DNA of 64,000 nt from Candidatus Wallbacteria bacterium (GTDB lineage: Bacteria; Muiribacteriota; JAQTZZ01), in the NCBI GenBank assembly GCA_028687545.1, contig JAQTZZ010000001.1, forward strand, positions 124,001 to 188,000, read 5' to 3'. Positions 26,511-34,759 of this stretch are shown here, in pieces. The translations under genes and the position numbers were made by a program. How positions within the stretch are numbered: the first letter of the stretch is position 1; the number at the start of each line of letters is the position of its first letter. The notes under the pieces were generated by a model. That model saw only the letters and a program-made list of their open reading frames with translations, made no database searches and had not been told where the DNA came from.

Positions 26511-28214
26511 ATGCCAAGCAAGGATAGGGCGATTTTCAACGTCTATCCCGAGATCGAAGGCGGAAAATTTCTGGTGAAACGAGAGGAAGATCGCGCATTG
26601 ACTGTTTCCTGCTCCACTCTCATCAGCGGAAAGCCAGCTCTTTTTCTGAAATCCCGGAAAAAGGGAGAGAGAGTCTGGAGCAAAAAAGCGATGCATCTGA
26701 ACAGCAGCGGGAAATGGGAAGCTTCAGTACTTTTTCCCGATCCCGGAAGGTATGAGTATACAATCGAAGCCGAATCCTCAGATGGGAAAACCAAGAGCCT
26801 CCAATACGGGAAAATCCTGGAGGTCGCTGTGCGTCCGGCCAGGGCACGATTCGCCGCCTGGTACGAAATGTTCCACCGCTCCCAAGGTAAAATTCCAGGC
26901 CAGAGCGCCACTTTCCGGGATATGGAGGGGAGGCTTGACGATATTGAGCGGATGGGCTTTGATGTGATCTATCTGCCGCCAGTCCATCCGATCGGAGTCA
27001 CCAAACGCAAGGGACCGGACAATTCACTTTATGCAGGTCCCAACGACCCTGGCTGCCCCTGGGCGATCGGCAACCATTTTGGAGGGCACAAGGCAGTGAA
27101 TCCTGAGCTCGGCACTCTGGAGGAATTCCGGAAATTCATCCGCTCCTGCAAAAAACGGGGAATGGATGTGGCGATCGACCTGGCTTTCAACTGCTCGCCG
27201 GACCATCCTTATCTGAAAGAGCATCCTGAATGGTTTTTCAAGCGTGCCGACGGGACGATCGCCTACGCCGAGAATCCCCCGAAAAAATATGAGGATATCT
27301 ATCCCCTGAATTTTTTTCCTGAGAACAAAGATGCAATGTGGCAGGAAATGAAAAGCATCTTCACTTTCTGGTGCAAACAGGGCATCACCACTTTCCGGGT
27401 TGACAATCCCCACACCAAGCCTGCCGATTTCTGGGAATGGCTGATCAGGGAAGTGAAAGCAGAATACCCGGAAGCCATGTTCCTGGCCGAGGCTTTCACA
27501 GCCTATGACAAGCTCGAATACCTGGCTAAAGTCGGATATGATCAGTCTTACACATATTTCACCTGGCGCAACCAGAAAAATGAGCTGATCGAATATTTTC
27601 TGAAACTGACAGGCTCCTATCTCAAGGAATTCCTGTTCGGGAACCTTTTCGTGAACACCCCGGACATCTGTCCGCCTGTGCTGCAGAATGGAGGACGCCC
27701 GGCTTTCAAGCTGCGGATCGCCCTGGCTGCCACGCTCTCGTCGGTATACGGGATGTACAACGGTTATGAGCTTTGCGAAGCAGGCGCTTATCCAGGCACA
27801 GAGATCTACAAGGACTCGGAGAAATATCAATATAAAGTATGGGACTGGGACCGGCCGGGCAATATCAAGGATTACATCGGCAGCCTGAATCGGATCAGGA
27901 GGGAAAATCCGGCACTGCAGCAGTACGATAATCTGCGGATTTACAATTCCACCAACGACAGCATTCTTTTCTACGGAAAAGCTACCATTGACAAGGAAAA
28001 TGTGATCCTGGTGGCCGTGAACCTGGACCCGTTCAATTCCCAGGAGGCCAGAGTCACAGTTCCTGTCGAGGAGCTGGGCTTGTCTTCAGACGAGGAATAT
28101 CAGGTGGATGAGTTGATCAGCGGCAGAAGTTACAGCTGGAGAGGGAGAGAAAACTATCTCCGGATCGAACCCTGGGTAGAGCCTGTCTATATTTTCAAAG
28201 TGAGGAAAATATGA
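26511..28214 (+). CDS. glgE: Alpha-1,4-glucan:maltose-1-phosphate maltosyltransferase
   Basis: A GH13 family enzyme that extends alpha-1,4-glucan by maltosyl units from maltose-1-phosphate. Seen: FAAWYEMFHRS, DVIYLPPVHPIG, CPWAIGNHFGGH, nucleophile region TTFRVDNPHTKP, acid/base region FLAEAFT. These fit GlgE rather than an ordinary amylase. At about 567 residues it is shorter than the usual 650-700, mostly in the N-terminal part. ATG 26511 follows GGAGG by 5-7 bases; the open frame begins 10 codons earlier. The downstream GlgM-type gene makes its donor. Confidence 0.92.
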   Translation: MPSKDRAIFNVYPEIEGGKFLVKREEDRALTVSCSTLISGKPALFLKSRKKGERVWSKKAMHLNSSGKWEASVLFPDPGRYEYTIEAESSDGKTKSLQYGKILEVAVRPARARFAAWYEMFHRSQGKIPGQSATFRDMEGRLDDIERMGFDVIYLPPVHPIGVTKRKGPDNSLYAGPNDPGCPWAIGNHFGGHKAVNPELGTLEEFRKFIRSCKKRGMDVAIDLAFNCSPDHPYLKEHPEWFFKRADGTIAYAENPPKKYEDIYPLNFFPENKDAMWQEMKSIFTFWCKQGITTFRVDNPHTKPADFWEWLIREVKAEYPEAMFLAEAFTAYDKLEYLAKVGYDQSYTYFTWRNQKNELIEYFLKLTGSYLKEFLFGNLFVNTPDICPPVLQNGGRPAFKLRIALAATLSSVYGMYNGYELCEAGAYPGTEIYKDSEKYQYKVWDWDRPGNIKDYIGSLNRIRRENPALQQYDNLRIYNSTNDSILFYGKATIDKENVILVAVNLDPFNSQEARVTVPVEELGLSSDEEYQVDELISGRSYSWRGRENYLRIEPWVEPVYIFKVRKI

Positions 28215-28456
28215 ATTCCAAAGAATTGGCATTAGAACATTTTCTCAAGTTCTTCGAGCTGCGGATGCGGGTAACGAAACAGAACGATGCCTTGCTGCAG
28301 AGAGAAGCCATGAATTTTTTCGGTCAGCAGATTTCTCCCAGGATCTGCAGCGGCCCAGCCTATGACCAGGATTATTGCGGAGAAATCAACCGCCTGAGCC
28401 GGGAGCAGGGATTTCTGGACATGATGGAGGTTTTCGTCTCCATGCCTGGAAAGTGA
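28211..28456 (+). CDS. Small protein of unknown function, coupled to glgE
   Basis: 81 residues, helical and mixed-charge, starting in an ATGA overlap with glgE. It has two cysteines (ICSGP, DYCGE). Coupling to glgE and position before glgM suggest a link to the maltose-1-phosphate pathway. I do not recognise a family. Confidence 0.6.
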   Translation: MNSKELALEHFLKFFELRMRVTKQNDALLQREAMNFFGQQISPRICSGPAYDQDYCGEINRLSREQGFLDMMEVFVSMPGK

Positions 28457-28490
28457 AAAACTGTGGAATGGACAGCTATGTTTTTGCTTT

Positions 28491-28550
28491 GAGCCTCTTG
28501 CAAAATGTTTTATTCGGCAGTATCTTGGGTAAACATTTTGTTAGAGGCTC
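28491..28550. repeat. GAGCCTCTT stem-loop element, copy 2
   Basis: GAGCCTCTTGCAAAATGTTT pairs with AAACATTTTGTTAGAGGCTC, 18 of 20 positions, around a 20-base loop. No T-run follows. It lies between the glgE-coupled small gene and glgM and is homologous to the element at 22856-22912. Confidence 0.8.
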
Positions 28551-28598
28551 ATAGGATTATCCGGAAACCAGTCATGAAAAAACTTCAGGAGGAACAGG

Positions 28599-29774
28599 AT
28601 GAAAGTCTCAATAGTCACCAGGGAATACCCTCCCCACATTTACGGCGGTGCCGGTGTGCATGTCAATTATCTGGTCGGGGAATTGAAAAAACTGATGGAA
28701 GTCGATGTCAGAAGCTGGGGAGACCAGAACATATCTGAGAAAAATCTCAGCGTGAAGGGCTTTACAACATGGGATGCCCTGAAGAACGAGCAGACCCCAA
28801 AACTGGACCTTCCGCTCCAGACACTTGCCACTGACCTTGCGATTGTCGGTAAAACCATGGATGCCGACATTGTCCATACCCACACCTGGTATGCTTCTTT
28901 CGCAGGTTACCTCGCTAAAATGCTTTATCAGATCCCGCTGGTGGCCACCACCCACTCTCTTGAACCGCTGCGCCCCTGGAAAGAGGAGCAGATCGGCACA
29001 GGCTATCATCTCAGCAGCTGGGCGGAAAAACTGGCGCTGGAAAATGCGGACAAGATCATCGCTGTTTCCGATGAAATGAAGCGGGACATCCTGAATCTGT
29101 TCAAAGTCAAAGCGAAAAATATCGAAGTCATCCATAACGGGATCGATCCCAAGGAATGGCACCCGATTTCCAAGGATGAAATCAGGGGAGAACTGGAAAA
29201 GAAATACGGCATTACAGGTGATTACGTGCTTTTCGTCGGCAGGATCACCCGCCAGAAAGGAATCGATGTTCTGGTGGAAGCTTCCAAGAGTCTTCCCAAA
29301 GGGGTGAAACTTGTGATGCGGGCCGGCTCCCCGGACACTCCTGAGATCAAGCAGGAACTGGAAGAGTGGGTGAAGGGCAGGGAAAACATCATCTGGATCA
29401 GGCAGAGCCTTCCCAATGAAGAACTGATCAAGGTCTATAACTGCGCACTGCTGTTCATCTGCCCGTCGGTTTATGAACCTTTCGGAATCATCAACCTGGA
29501 AGCCATGTCCTGTAATGTGCCGGTTGTGGCGAGCGCAGTCGGAGGCATCAAGGAAGTGGTGGTAGACGGTGAAACCGGATTCCTGGTGCCCCCGAGCAAT
29601 CCCAAAGTGCTGGCCGACGCGGTCTGCAGCCTGCTGCATGACAGGGAAAAAGCCTGCAGGTTCGGGCTCGCCGGACGGGAAAGAGTATTGCAGAAGTTCA
29701 CCTGGGAAAAGATCGCCAGGGACACCAAAAAATGCTACGAGAAGACTATCGCCGACTACAGGAAGAAGAAATAA
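28599..29774 (+). CDS. glgM: Alpha-maltose-1-phosphate synthase (GlgM-type GT4 glycosyltransferase)
   Basis: A 391-residue GT4 enzyme. VTREYPPHIYGGAGVHV, VHTHTWYASFAGYLAK, THSLEPLRPWKEEQ and HNGIDPKEWHP match the actinobacterial GlgA/GlgM group, which makes maltose-1-phosphate from ADP-glucose and glucose-1-phosphate, rather than the GT5 glycogen synthase. GRITRQKGID and YEPFGIINLEAM are the C-terminal nucleotide-sugar motifs. With glgE alongside, the GlgE pathway is the consistent reading. AGGAGG before the ATG. Confidence 0.9.
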   Translation: MKVSIVTREYPPHIYGGAGVHVNYLVGELKKLMEVDVRSWGDQNISEKNLSVKGFTTWDALKNEQTPKLDLPLQTLATDLAIVGKTMDADIVHTHTWYASFAGYLAKMLYQIPLVATTHSLEPLRPWKEEQIGTGYHLSSWAEKLALENADKIIAVSDEMKRDILNLFKVKAKNIEVIHNGIDPKEWHPISKDEIRGELEKKYGITGDYVLFVGRITRQKGIDVLVEASKSLPKGVKLVMRAGSPDTPEIKQELEEWVKGRENIIWIRQSLPNEELIKVYNCALLFICPSVYEPFGIINLEAMSCNVPVVASAVGGIKEVVVDGETGFLVPPSNPKVLADAVCSLLHDREKACRFGLAGRERVLQKFTWEKIARDTKKCYEKTIADYRKKK

Positions 29775-29778
29775 GCGG

Positions 29779-30693
29779 TTAAGGGGCTGACTTTATTTTA
29801 GTCCCTTTCCCGATCACGCAGTTCCTGAGCTTGACGCCTGAGATCAGGCAGTCTTCGTCCACTGCGCAGCCTTCCAACTCGGAATCCGTGACTGTGGTAT
29901 TGCCGAGCAGCACTGAACTGCTGACTTTGCTGTTCTCGATTTTAACGTCTTTCCCGTAATAGCTGTCTGCCTTGGCATAATGCTGATTGGCTTCGATATA
30001 AGCGCCGCGGCTGCCGATGTCGAACCAGTGTTCGGAAAAGATATAGGCGTCAGCCTTGATGTTTTTCGTCTTCAGCAGGTATTTGCAGAAATAACCCATG
30101 GCATCCTTTTTCTTGTTCTCTGAAGCCAGAAATTCAGGCAGCATTTTCAGCGTATCAGGCGGGAAGATATAGACTCCTGTGGAAACCAGAGTGGTCTTCG
30201 GCTGCGCCGGTTTTTCCTCGAAATCCACGATCGCATTGTCAGGGCCGAGAATCACGCTGCCGTATCTGTTGCGGACTTTCTCGATGTCCCCGATGTCGTA
30301 GACTGCGATCATCAGGTTGCCGCGGTAGGCTTTGACGAATTTCGAGAGATCGAGTTCCAGCAGATTGTCTCCAGCGATCAGCAGCAGGGGCTCATCAATT
30401 TTCTCTTTTTCCACCAGATACTGGATCGCGCCGACTGAGCCGAGTTTCTGCTCTTCCATGCGCGAATCCTCGACTACAGCCTTGATCTTGATCTTTTTGT
30501 CGCGTACGAATTTCTTGAGCTCAGGTTCGAATCTCTTGTTCGTGGAAATTATGGGAGTAGTATCCAGGGGAAAATTTTCTAAAAGACACTGCAGAATCGG
30601 TTTTCCAGCTACAGGCAGCATGGCCTTGGCAACGTTTTCAGTGAGCGGCAGAAGCCTTGTCCCGTATCCGCCAGTCAAGATCGCTCCTCTCAT
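29779..30693 (-). CDS. NDP-sugar nucleotidyltransferase with beta-helix tail
   Basis: A 304-residue RmlA/GlmU/GlgC-like nucleotidyltransferase: AILTGGYGTRLLPLT (nucleotide-binding loop), the PLLLIAGDNLLE metal site, VDFEEKP, WFDIGSRGAY. A short left-handed beta-helix C terminus follows (hexapeptides such as SSVLLGNTTVT). It is convergent with glgM (5 bases between stops). The sugar and nucleotide cannot be fixed from sequence; a role in supplying ADP-glucose is only a possibility. Confidence 0.8.
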   Translation of the reverse strand: MRGAILTGGYGTRLLPLTENVAKAMLPVAGKPILQCLLENFPLDTTPIISTNKRFEPELKKFVRDKKIKIKAVVEDSRMEEQKLGSVGAIQYLVEKEKIDEPLLLIAGDNLLELDLSKFVKAYRGNLMIAVYDIGDIEKVRNRYGSVILGPDNAIVDFEEKPAQPKTTLVSTGVYIFPPDTLKMLPEFLASENKKKDAMGYFCKYLLKTKNIKADAYIFSEHWFDIGSRGAYIEANQHYAKADSYYGKDVKIENSKVSSSVLLGNTTVTDSELEGCAVDEDCLISGVKLRNCVIGKGTKIKSAP

Positions 30694-30988
30694 CGTAACC
30701 TCCTGTTTGTAGGGTTAAAATTTTCGGTATCCCGAAATAAATTCCTTTTAATATCATAACATCATTCCCTGATTGATTGCGAATGAGCCATACACTCGCG
30801 TCAGGGAATCCGCCCTCTCGGAAAGATTTCCTGACAGTCTGTATGAATAAAGCGATTGAATAGGATTTCATACCGAAATCTCACCCTGCATATTTAACTT
30901 TGTAAAGTTAATTTGCAGTATGTCAATCTGCCGTTCCGTCTGCAGTTAAAATTAATTCCAGGCAATGCTTGATTTTCCGAACCAATGA
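30694..30988. other. Intergenic region without a gene
   Basis: 295 AT-rich bases between the nucleotidyltransferase start and the end of the DUF2442 gene. I see no convincing gene or RNA. Confidence 0.4.
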
Positions 30989-31300
30989 TCAGACCGCTTT
31001 TTTTCGGGATGACTTAGCGCTGCAAACTGCCACCTGCTGTTTTGTAAATGATTGCAGGGGATATTTCCCGGGGTTTTCGAGATTATCGATTTCCAGGTCA
31101 ACATCCAGTTCAGGCCAATACAGATGATATCCGTGCGTCAGGGTTACATTCAGGATTGATTTCAGTGTCTGGTCCTTGAAATAAGGAAACTCTGCATAGC
31201 TGAGAAAATACTCTTTCAGGTCGGCAAAAAGCCAGATACCGAAAGGTGTCACGTTTTCAACGCTTACCGAAATGCTCCTGCCAGGCACTGATAATTTCAC
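30989..31300 (-). CDS. DUF2442 protein
   Basis: About 103 residues matching DUF2442: YFLSYAEFPYFKDQTL and LYWPELDVDLEIDNLENP. I place the start at GTG 31300 because GAGGAG lies 7 bases before it; an in-frame TTG at 31315 lacks one. It overlaps the upstream DUF4160 gene by 44 bases. DUF4160-DUF2442 pairs recur as small accessory modules and have been suggested to be toxin-antitoxin-like, but function is unproven. Confidence 0.8.
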   Translation of the reverse strand: MKLSVPGRSISVSVENVTPFGIWLFADLKEYFLSYAEFPYFKDQTLKSILNVTLTHGYHLYWPELDVDLEIDNLENPGKYPLQSFTKQQVAVCSAKSSRKKAV

Positions 31301-31499
31301 TCTTGTGCTCCTCAATGATTTTCTGGATCTCTTTCAATTTTCCCGGGTTCAATTCATGGTAGACAGCAAGGGAAATGATCGGCTCCAGCCAGAATTTGGC
31401 TTCCCCGTTCTCACAGGTAACGTGAACATGGATCCTGTTCTCCTCGTTCGACAGGAAATAGAACCTGTATCCCTTATTCCTGAAAATTGTCGGACTCAT
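31257..31499 (-). CDS. DUF4160 protein
   Basis: About 80 residues matching DUF4160: SPTIFRNKGYRFYFLSNEE, HVHVTCENGEAKFWLEPI and the C-terminal helical region EEHKSEIISAWQEHFG. ATG 31499 is used; the frame stays open 30 codons further upstream. A near-consensus promoter ends only 9 bases before this ATG, so the mRNA is probably leaderless. First gene of the pair with DUF2442. Confidence 0.85.
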   Translation of the reverse strand: MSPTIFRNKGYRFYFLSNEENRIHVHVTCENGEAKFWLEPIISLAVYHELNPGKLKEIQKIIEEHKSEIISAWQEHFGKR

Positions 31500-31508
31500 A
31501 ATGAGTAG

Positions 31509-31537
31509 ATTATACCGTTTTCCTTTGATGCTGGCAA
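31509..31537 (-). promoter_or_regulatory. Promoter of the DUF4160-DUF2442 pair
   Basis: On the minus strand TTGCCA (31532-31537) and a perfect TATAAT (31509-31514) are separated by 17 bases. The transcript start would fall about at the DUF4160 ATG (31499), leaving no room for a ribosome-binding site. Confidence 0.7.
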
Positions 31538-31617
31538 TCAGGCAGCTTTTCGCATTTTCGAAGGTGGCAAGGTAGTTCTCTGAAAGCATCGATTTATGTT
31601 ATAGTGTAAACATAAGA

Positions 31618-31692
31618 GGCACTTACAAAACTCATTTTCAGGTCTGAGAATGAACTTTTCAGTAATTCGGTTGCAAGAGTTTTGTTAGTGCC
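31618..31692. repeat. Stem-loop element with GGCACTTACAAAACTC arms
   Basis: GGCACTTACAAAACTC (31618-31633) pairs with GAGTTTTGTTAGTGCC (31677-31692), 15 of 16 positions. It lies just before the GAGCCTCT hairpin at 31699-31726 and looks like a third, diverged type of the same stem-loop family. Confidence 0.65.
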
Positions 31693-31698
31693 CCTTAG

Positions 31699-31726
31699 GA
31701 GCCTCTAATCTTAAGACAAGAGGCTC
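31699..31726. repeat. GAGCCTCT hairpin
   Basis: GAGCCTCT (31699-31706) pairs with AGAGGCTC (31719-31726) with a 12-base loop. Same arms as the elements at 22856 and 28491. Tandem with 31618-31692. Confidence 0.65.
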
Positions 31727-31788
31727 ATAAATCTAGTTAATTATCACTTGACCAATGAACTTTCGGTTAACTTTAAGGGAAAGAAGAG

Positions 31789-32337
31789 ATGAAAGTCTGG
31801 AAATGCAAGTGCGGAGAAATAAATCTCGAACAGGAAAAGAAATGCGGGTTGTGCCGAAAAACGCGCAAAAATGAAGTTGTTGAGGAAATGGATCCTGTTC
31901 AGAAAAAAGACGTATTTCCAGAAAGCCAGTTCCAGAAGAGTAGTATTTTAGAAGAATCGTCAATACCTATTCTTAAAGACAGCTATCTAATACCCAAAAA
32001 GCTGACAATAGACTTTTTCGCTGGAATAATTTCAGTTTTTTTAGCTGGTTTTGTATTTTATTATTTCAGAGATCAATTTAAACATCCGGAAATTTTACAT
32101 ACTTCAATTTTAGTCATTATTGTGTGCCTGTTAGCGTTGTTAAGGGATAATTATATTAAAGGGTTTATAACAGGAATCTTTTTACTTTCGACTGGTTTTT
32201 TAATAATAATCCCTTATTTAGCATATCGTAGATGGGGATCTAGTTCGATCTGGTTTTTGTTAAGTGTGCTGTTGCTGCCATTATTATTTTTTGGGGCATG
32301 CACGATTTCCTTTATTAAAAATCCAGGGGGGTGTTAG
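31789..32337 (+). CDS. Tandem zinc-finger membrane protein, member 1
   Basis: 182 residues. The N-terminal finger is KVWKCKCGEINLEQ, then CGLC: W-x-C-x-C-G-x-x-N and C-x-x-C, a compact four-cysteine zinc finger resembling the RanBP2 type but with C-x-C in the first pair. A charged linker (30-65) leads to three or four membrane segments (about 68-88, 102-114, 118-138, 150-170). The last ends LLFFGACTISF and the protein ends in GGC. First of six tandem paralogues. Promoter not obvious. Confidence 0.75.
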   Translation: MKVWKCKCGEINLEQEKKCGLCRKTRKNEVVEEMDPVQKKDVFPESQFQKSSILEESSIPILKDSYLIPKKLTIDFFAGIISVFLAGFVFYYFRDQFKHPEILHTSILVIIVCLLALLRDNYIKGFITGIFLLSTGFLIIIPYLAYRRWGSSSIWFLLSVLLLPLLFFGACTISFIKNPGGC

Positions 32338-32382
32338 AGTTTTTTCAATGGAAAGAAATTTCGACAAAGAGCAGGTATCTGA

Positions 32383-32859
32383 ATGAAAATGTGGAAATGC
32401 CGCTGCGGCATAGTTTATCAGGAAAAAAGTTCAGTCTGCAGTAAATGCGGGCAGATTCTAGTCGAGCAAAACGATAATGAAACAACATCTGGACAGGTGA
32501 ATTCTCAATCTGAGGATTCGAATTTATTAAGAGTTGATTTTTTCCCACGCAAACCATTAACTATCGAGTATTTCATCGGAATAGCGGCTTTTATTATCGC
32601 TTTGATAGCCGTTGAAATATGGATTAAACAAACACCTGCTGGCTCGATTGTGTTCCGCGATGGGATACTTTGGAAAGGTTTGACAGGCCTATGGATTTTT
32701 GTATGTGTTTTTCGCAAAAGAATTCAGTTTTGGAGAGGCGTGCTTACTGCATTTTTATGGGCAGTACTTTTCGCTTTTCTATTTATGGGAGCATGTACAC
32801 TAGGGATGCTTAATATGATTCAGGACGGGCTTAACAAGGGAATTCCAATCGGATGTTAA
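32383..32859 (+). CDS. Tandem zinc-finger membrane protein, member 2
   Basis: 158 residues: MWKCRCGIVYQEKSSVCSKCG finger, linker, then membrane segments about 65-82, 97-109 and 120-137. The last membrane segment contains LFMGACTLG and the protein ends in IPIGC. PLTIEYFIGIAAF matches LTIDFFAGIISVF of member 1. Paralogue of 31789-32337. Confidence 0.75.
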   Translation: MKMWKCRCGIVYQEKSSVCSKCGQILVEQNDNETTSGQVNSQSEDSNLLRVDFFPRKPLTIEYFIGIAAFIIALIAVEIWIKQTPAGSIVFRDGILWKGLTGLWIFVCVFRKRIQFWRGVLTAFLWAVLFAFLFMGACTLGMLNMIQDGLNKGIPIGC

Positions 32860-32900
32860 TGAGATGTGAAAAACTCAGTATCATCACACATGGTGAAATT

Positions 32901-33377
32901 ATGAAAGTCTGGAAATGCAAGTGTGGGGAAACGAATCCAGAGCAGCTAGGAGTTTGCAGTCAGTGTGGTGGGCAAATCCCTTCAAAACCTAAAACAAAAA
33001 CACTTGTTATTTTAGTTGGAATTTCGATTTTTTTAGCAGCATCTTGTTTATGGTATTATTTCAGAAACCAGTTTGAGTACCCGTTATATGTTCTACTAAT
33101 CATTCTAGTCGTAACCGGTTTGATGCTTGCGATATTGAGAGAAACTGATTTTATTTCAGGAAGGACTCACACTGAAAGCGACAATGAGCAAAGTCCAGAT
33201 TTTTTTTCAAAGCGGCCGGCAACACCTGAACACTATGAATCTTGTAACGAAGCTGATTCTAAAAACATGGGGTGTTTTGCAGTTTTGTTCTATTTTATTT
33301 TTGCATTGATATTTCTGATTTCGCTGCTTTTCGGTGCATTTGCATTGTTTACAGGATCAAGAGCAGGCTGCAATTAA
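32901..33377 (+). CDS. Tandem zinc-finger membrane protein, member 3
   Basis: 158 residues from ATG 32901, chosen because the family finger begins there (KVWKCKCGETNPEQ, CSQCGG); the open frame starts 16 codons earlier and overlaps member 2. Membrane segments at about 34-48, 62-77 and 125-150; the last has LLFGAFALF, with Phe where the others have Cys, and the end is SRAGCN. Confidence 0.7.
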   Translation: MKVWKCKCGETNPEQLGVCSQCGGQIPSKPKTKTLVILVGISIFLAASCLWYYFRNQFEYPLYVLLIILVVTGLMLAILRETDFISGRTHTESDNEQSPDFFSKRPATPEHYESCNEADSKNMGCFAVLFYFIFALIFLISLLFGAFALFTGSRAGCN

Positions 33378-33396
33378 AATATTGGTAGGTATCTGA

Positions 33397-33645
33397 ATGA
33401 AAATCTGGAAATGCAGATGCGGGACGTTGAACGAGGAACTAGTAATATCCTGCCGCAATTGTGGTGAACCCAGGCCAGATGAAATCAATAGTGATGAGAA
33501 AACGGGGCAGGAAGAAGCTGTATCTGGTTCCGAGTCGGCCTCCGGGCTTTTAAAGGGCTGCTTTATTATTGTAAATATTGTGGTGTTAATCATTGTTTTG
33601 CTATACGGCGCGTGCTTTTTCGTTGGACTGGTGAAAGGAAATTGA
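33397..33645 (+). CDS. Tandem zinc-finger membrane protein, member 4 (short)
   Basis: 82 residues: finger IWKCRCGTLNEE ... CRNCG, short charged linker, then one membrane segment ending LLYGACFFVGLVKGN. It has lost the first membrane segments and keeps only the finger plus the terminal GAC segment, which marks those two parts as the core of the family. Confidence 0.7.
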   Translation: MKIWKCRCGTLNEELVISCRNCGEPRPDEINSDEKTGQEEAVSGSESASGLLKGCFIIVNIVVLIIVLLYGACFFVGLVKGN

Positions 33646-33656
33646 AGGGATTGAGA

Positions 33657-34085
33657 ATGAAATCCTGGAAATGCAAATGCGGTATTGTAAATCCAGATTT
33701 TAAGGCAACCTGCAGTAAATGCGGGCAACACAGATCTGAAAATTTTGTTGCAGGTACACTGCCAGGGAATCAGGGAAAAACCAACACTAATAATAAGCAA
33801 AACACGATTGATCAACCTGTTAAAAAAAAATCGAACAAGTATTACTACGGTATGTTGATTACAATTATTACAATCTGGACTTCTTTGCATCCAGGACTGA
33901 TTAATCTGTTTTTAGCCTTAATAATTATACTTGCAATTTTTGCGGATATTAACTAGGATTTTCAATCTGGTTTTAAAACAATTTGGAATTTCTGGTCTTT
34001 GCTTTCTCTAGTAATTTTTGTCTCAGCTATCATAATCCTAAACTGGGATAGACTGGAGGTTTTTTTACTGGGACTGTGGCTTTAG
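33657..34085 (+). pseudogene. Tandem zinc-finger membrane protein, member 5, interrupted by an in-frame TAG
   Basis: The frame opens with SWKCKCGIVNPDFK and CSKCG. It stops at TAG 33954-33956 after 99 residues. Reading on in the same frame gives 42 more hydrophobic codons (DFQSGFKTI ... FLLGLWL) to a second TAG at 34083-34085. This part aligns with member 6 (KDFLCGIYNGF and following membrane segment), so the first TAG cuts a former longer gene. The last GAC segment is missing. Probably decaying; readthrough is possible but unsupported. Confidence 0.65.
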
Positions 34086-34253
34086 TTTGAGGAGCCTATT
34101 TGGCGTTGAAAAATATTTGCTGCATTTTCATTGAAATTACTGTTAGCTTGAATTATGGACTTATGCACTATATGGATTCTTTATGACTCAATATAGATGA
34201 GATGTTAGCGATTTTATGAACACATAGGTTTTCTTGAAAAAAAAGGATTGTAA

Positions 34254-34736
34254 ATGAAAATCTGGAAATGCAAATGCGGGGAAGTGAACGAAGAGCAGGT
34301 TGATTTCTGCCTCAAGTGCGGACATTTAAGAACCGATGAAATAATTGTGGAAAAATTGCCGGAATCTCAGGAAGACAAAATTCCTGATCAATTATCAATT
34401 CCAGAGAAAACTAATATTATTTTCAAATATTTTGAAATTCCCAAACCTGTTACATTTGCATTTCTGGCCGGTGTGGCAGCATTTTATCTATCTTTGTATG
34501 TGTTTTACAAGATGTTTTCGCTATTTACACCCAAGACAAGCTTAACCCCATGGGCTGTCGTTCTGACCGAACTACTTTGTCTGGAAGCTTTAATGTTTGC
34601 ATTTCGCAAAAAAAAGGATTTTTTGTGCGGTATTTATAATGGATTTAGGTTATCTATTTTACTGATTTTCCTCTTGTTACTACTGTTGTTTGGATCGTGT
34701 ACTTATGTTTTTTTAAATTACGGCTGCAGTGGTTGA
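34254..34736 (+). CDS. Tandem zinc-finger membrane protein, member 6
   Basis: 160 residues: IWKCKCGEVNEEQVDFCLKCG, linker with EKLPESQEDK similar to the linker in member 1, membrane segments about 62-82, 101-113 and 126-150. The last segment carries LLFGSCTYV and the protein ends YGCSG. It sits 23 bases before the Tes-like operon. Confidence 0.75.
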   Translation: MKIWKCKCGEVNEEQVDFCLKCGHLRTDEIIVEKLPESQEDKIPDQLSIPEKTNIIFKYFEIPKPVTFAFLAGVAAFYLSLYVFYKMFSLFTPKTSLTPWAVVLTELLCLEALMFAFRKKKDFLCGIYNGFRLSILLIFLLLLLLFGSCTYVFLNYGCSG

Positions 34737-34759
34737 TACATTGAAAGCATGGAAATAAA

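Noticed and set aside
31789-34736. Eukaryotic contamination because of the RanBP2-like fingers
   Set aside because: Bacterial ribosome sites precede the genes, the finger has a different first Cys spacing and the genes sit between bacterial operons.
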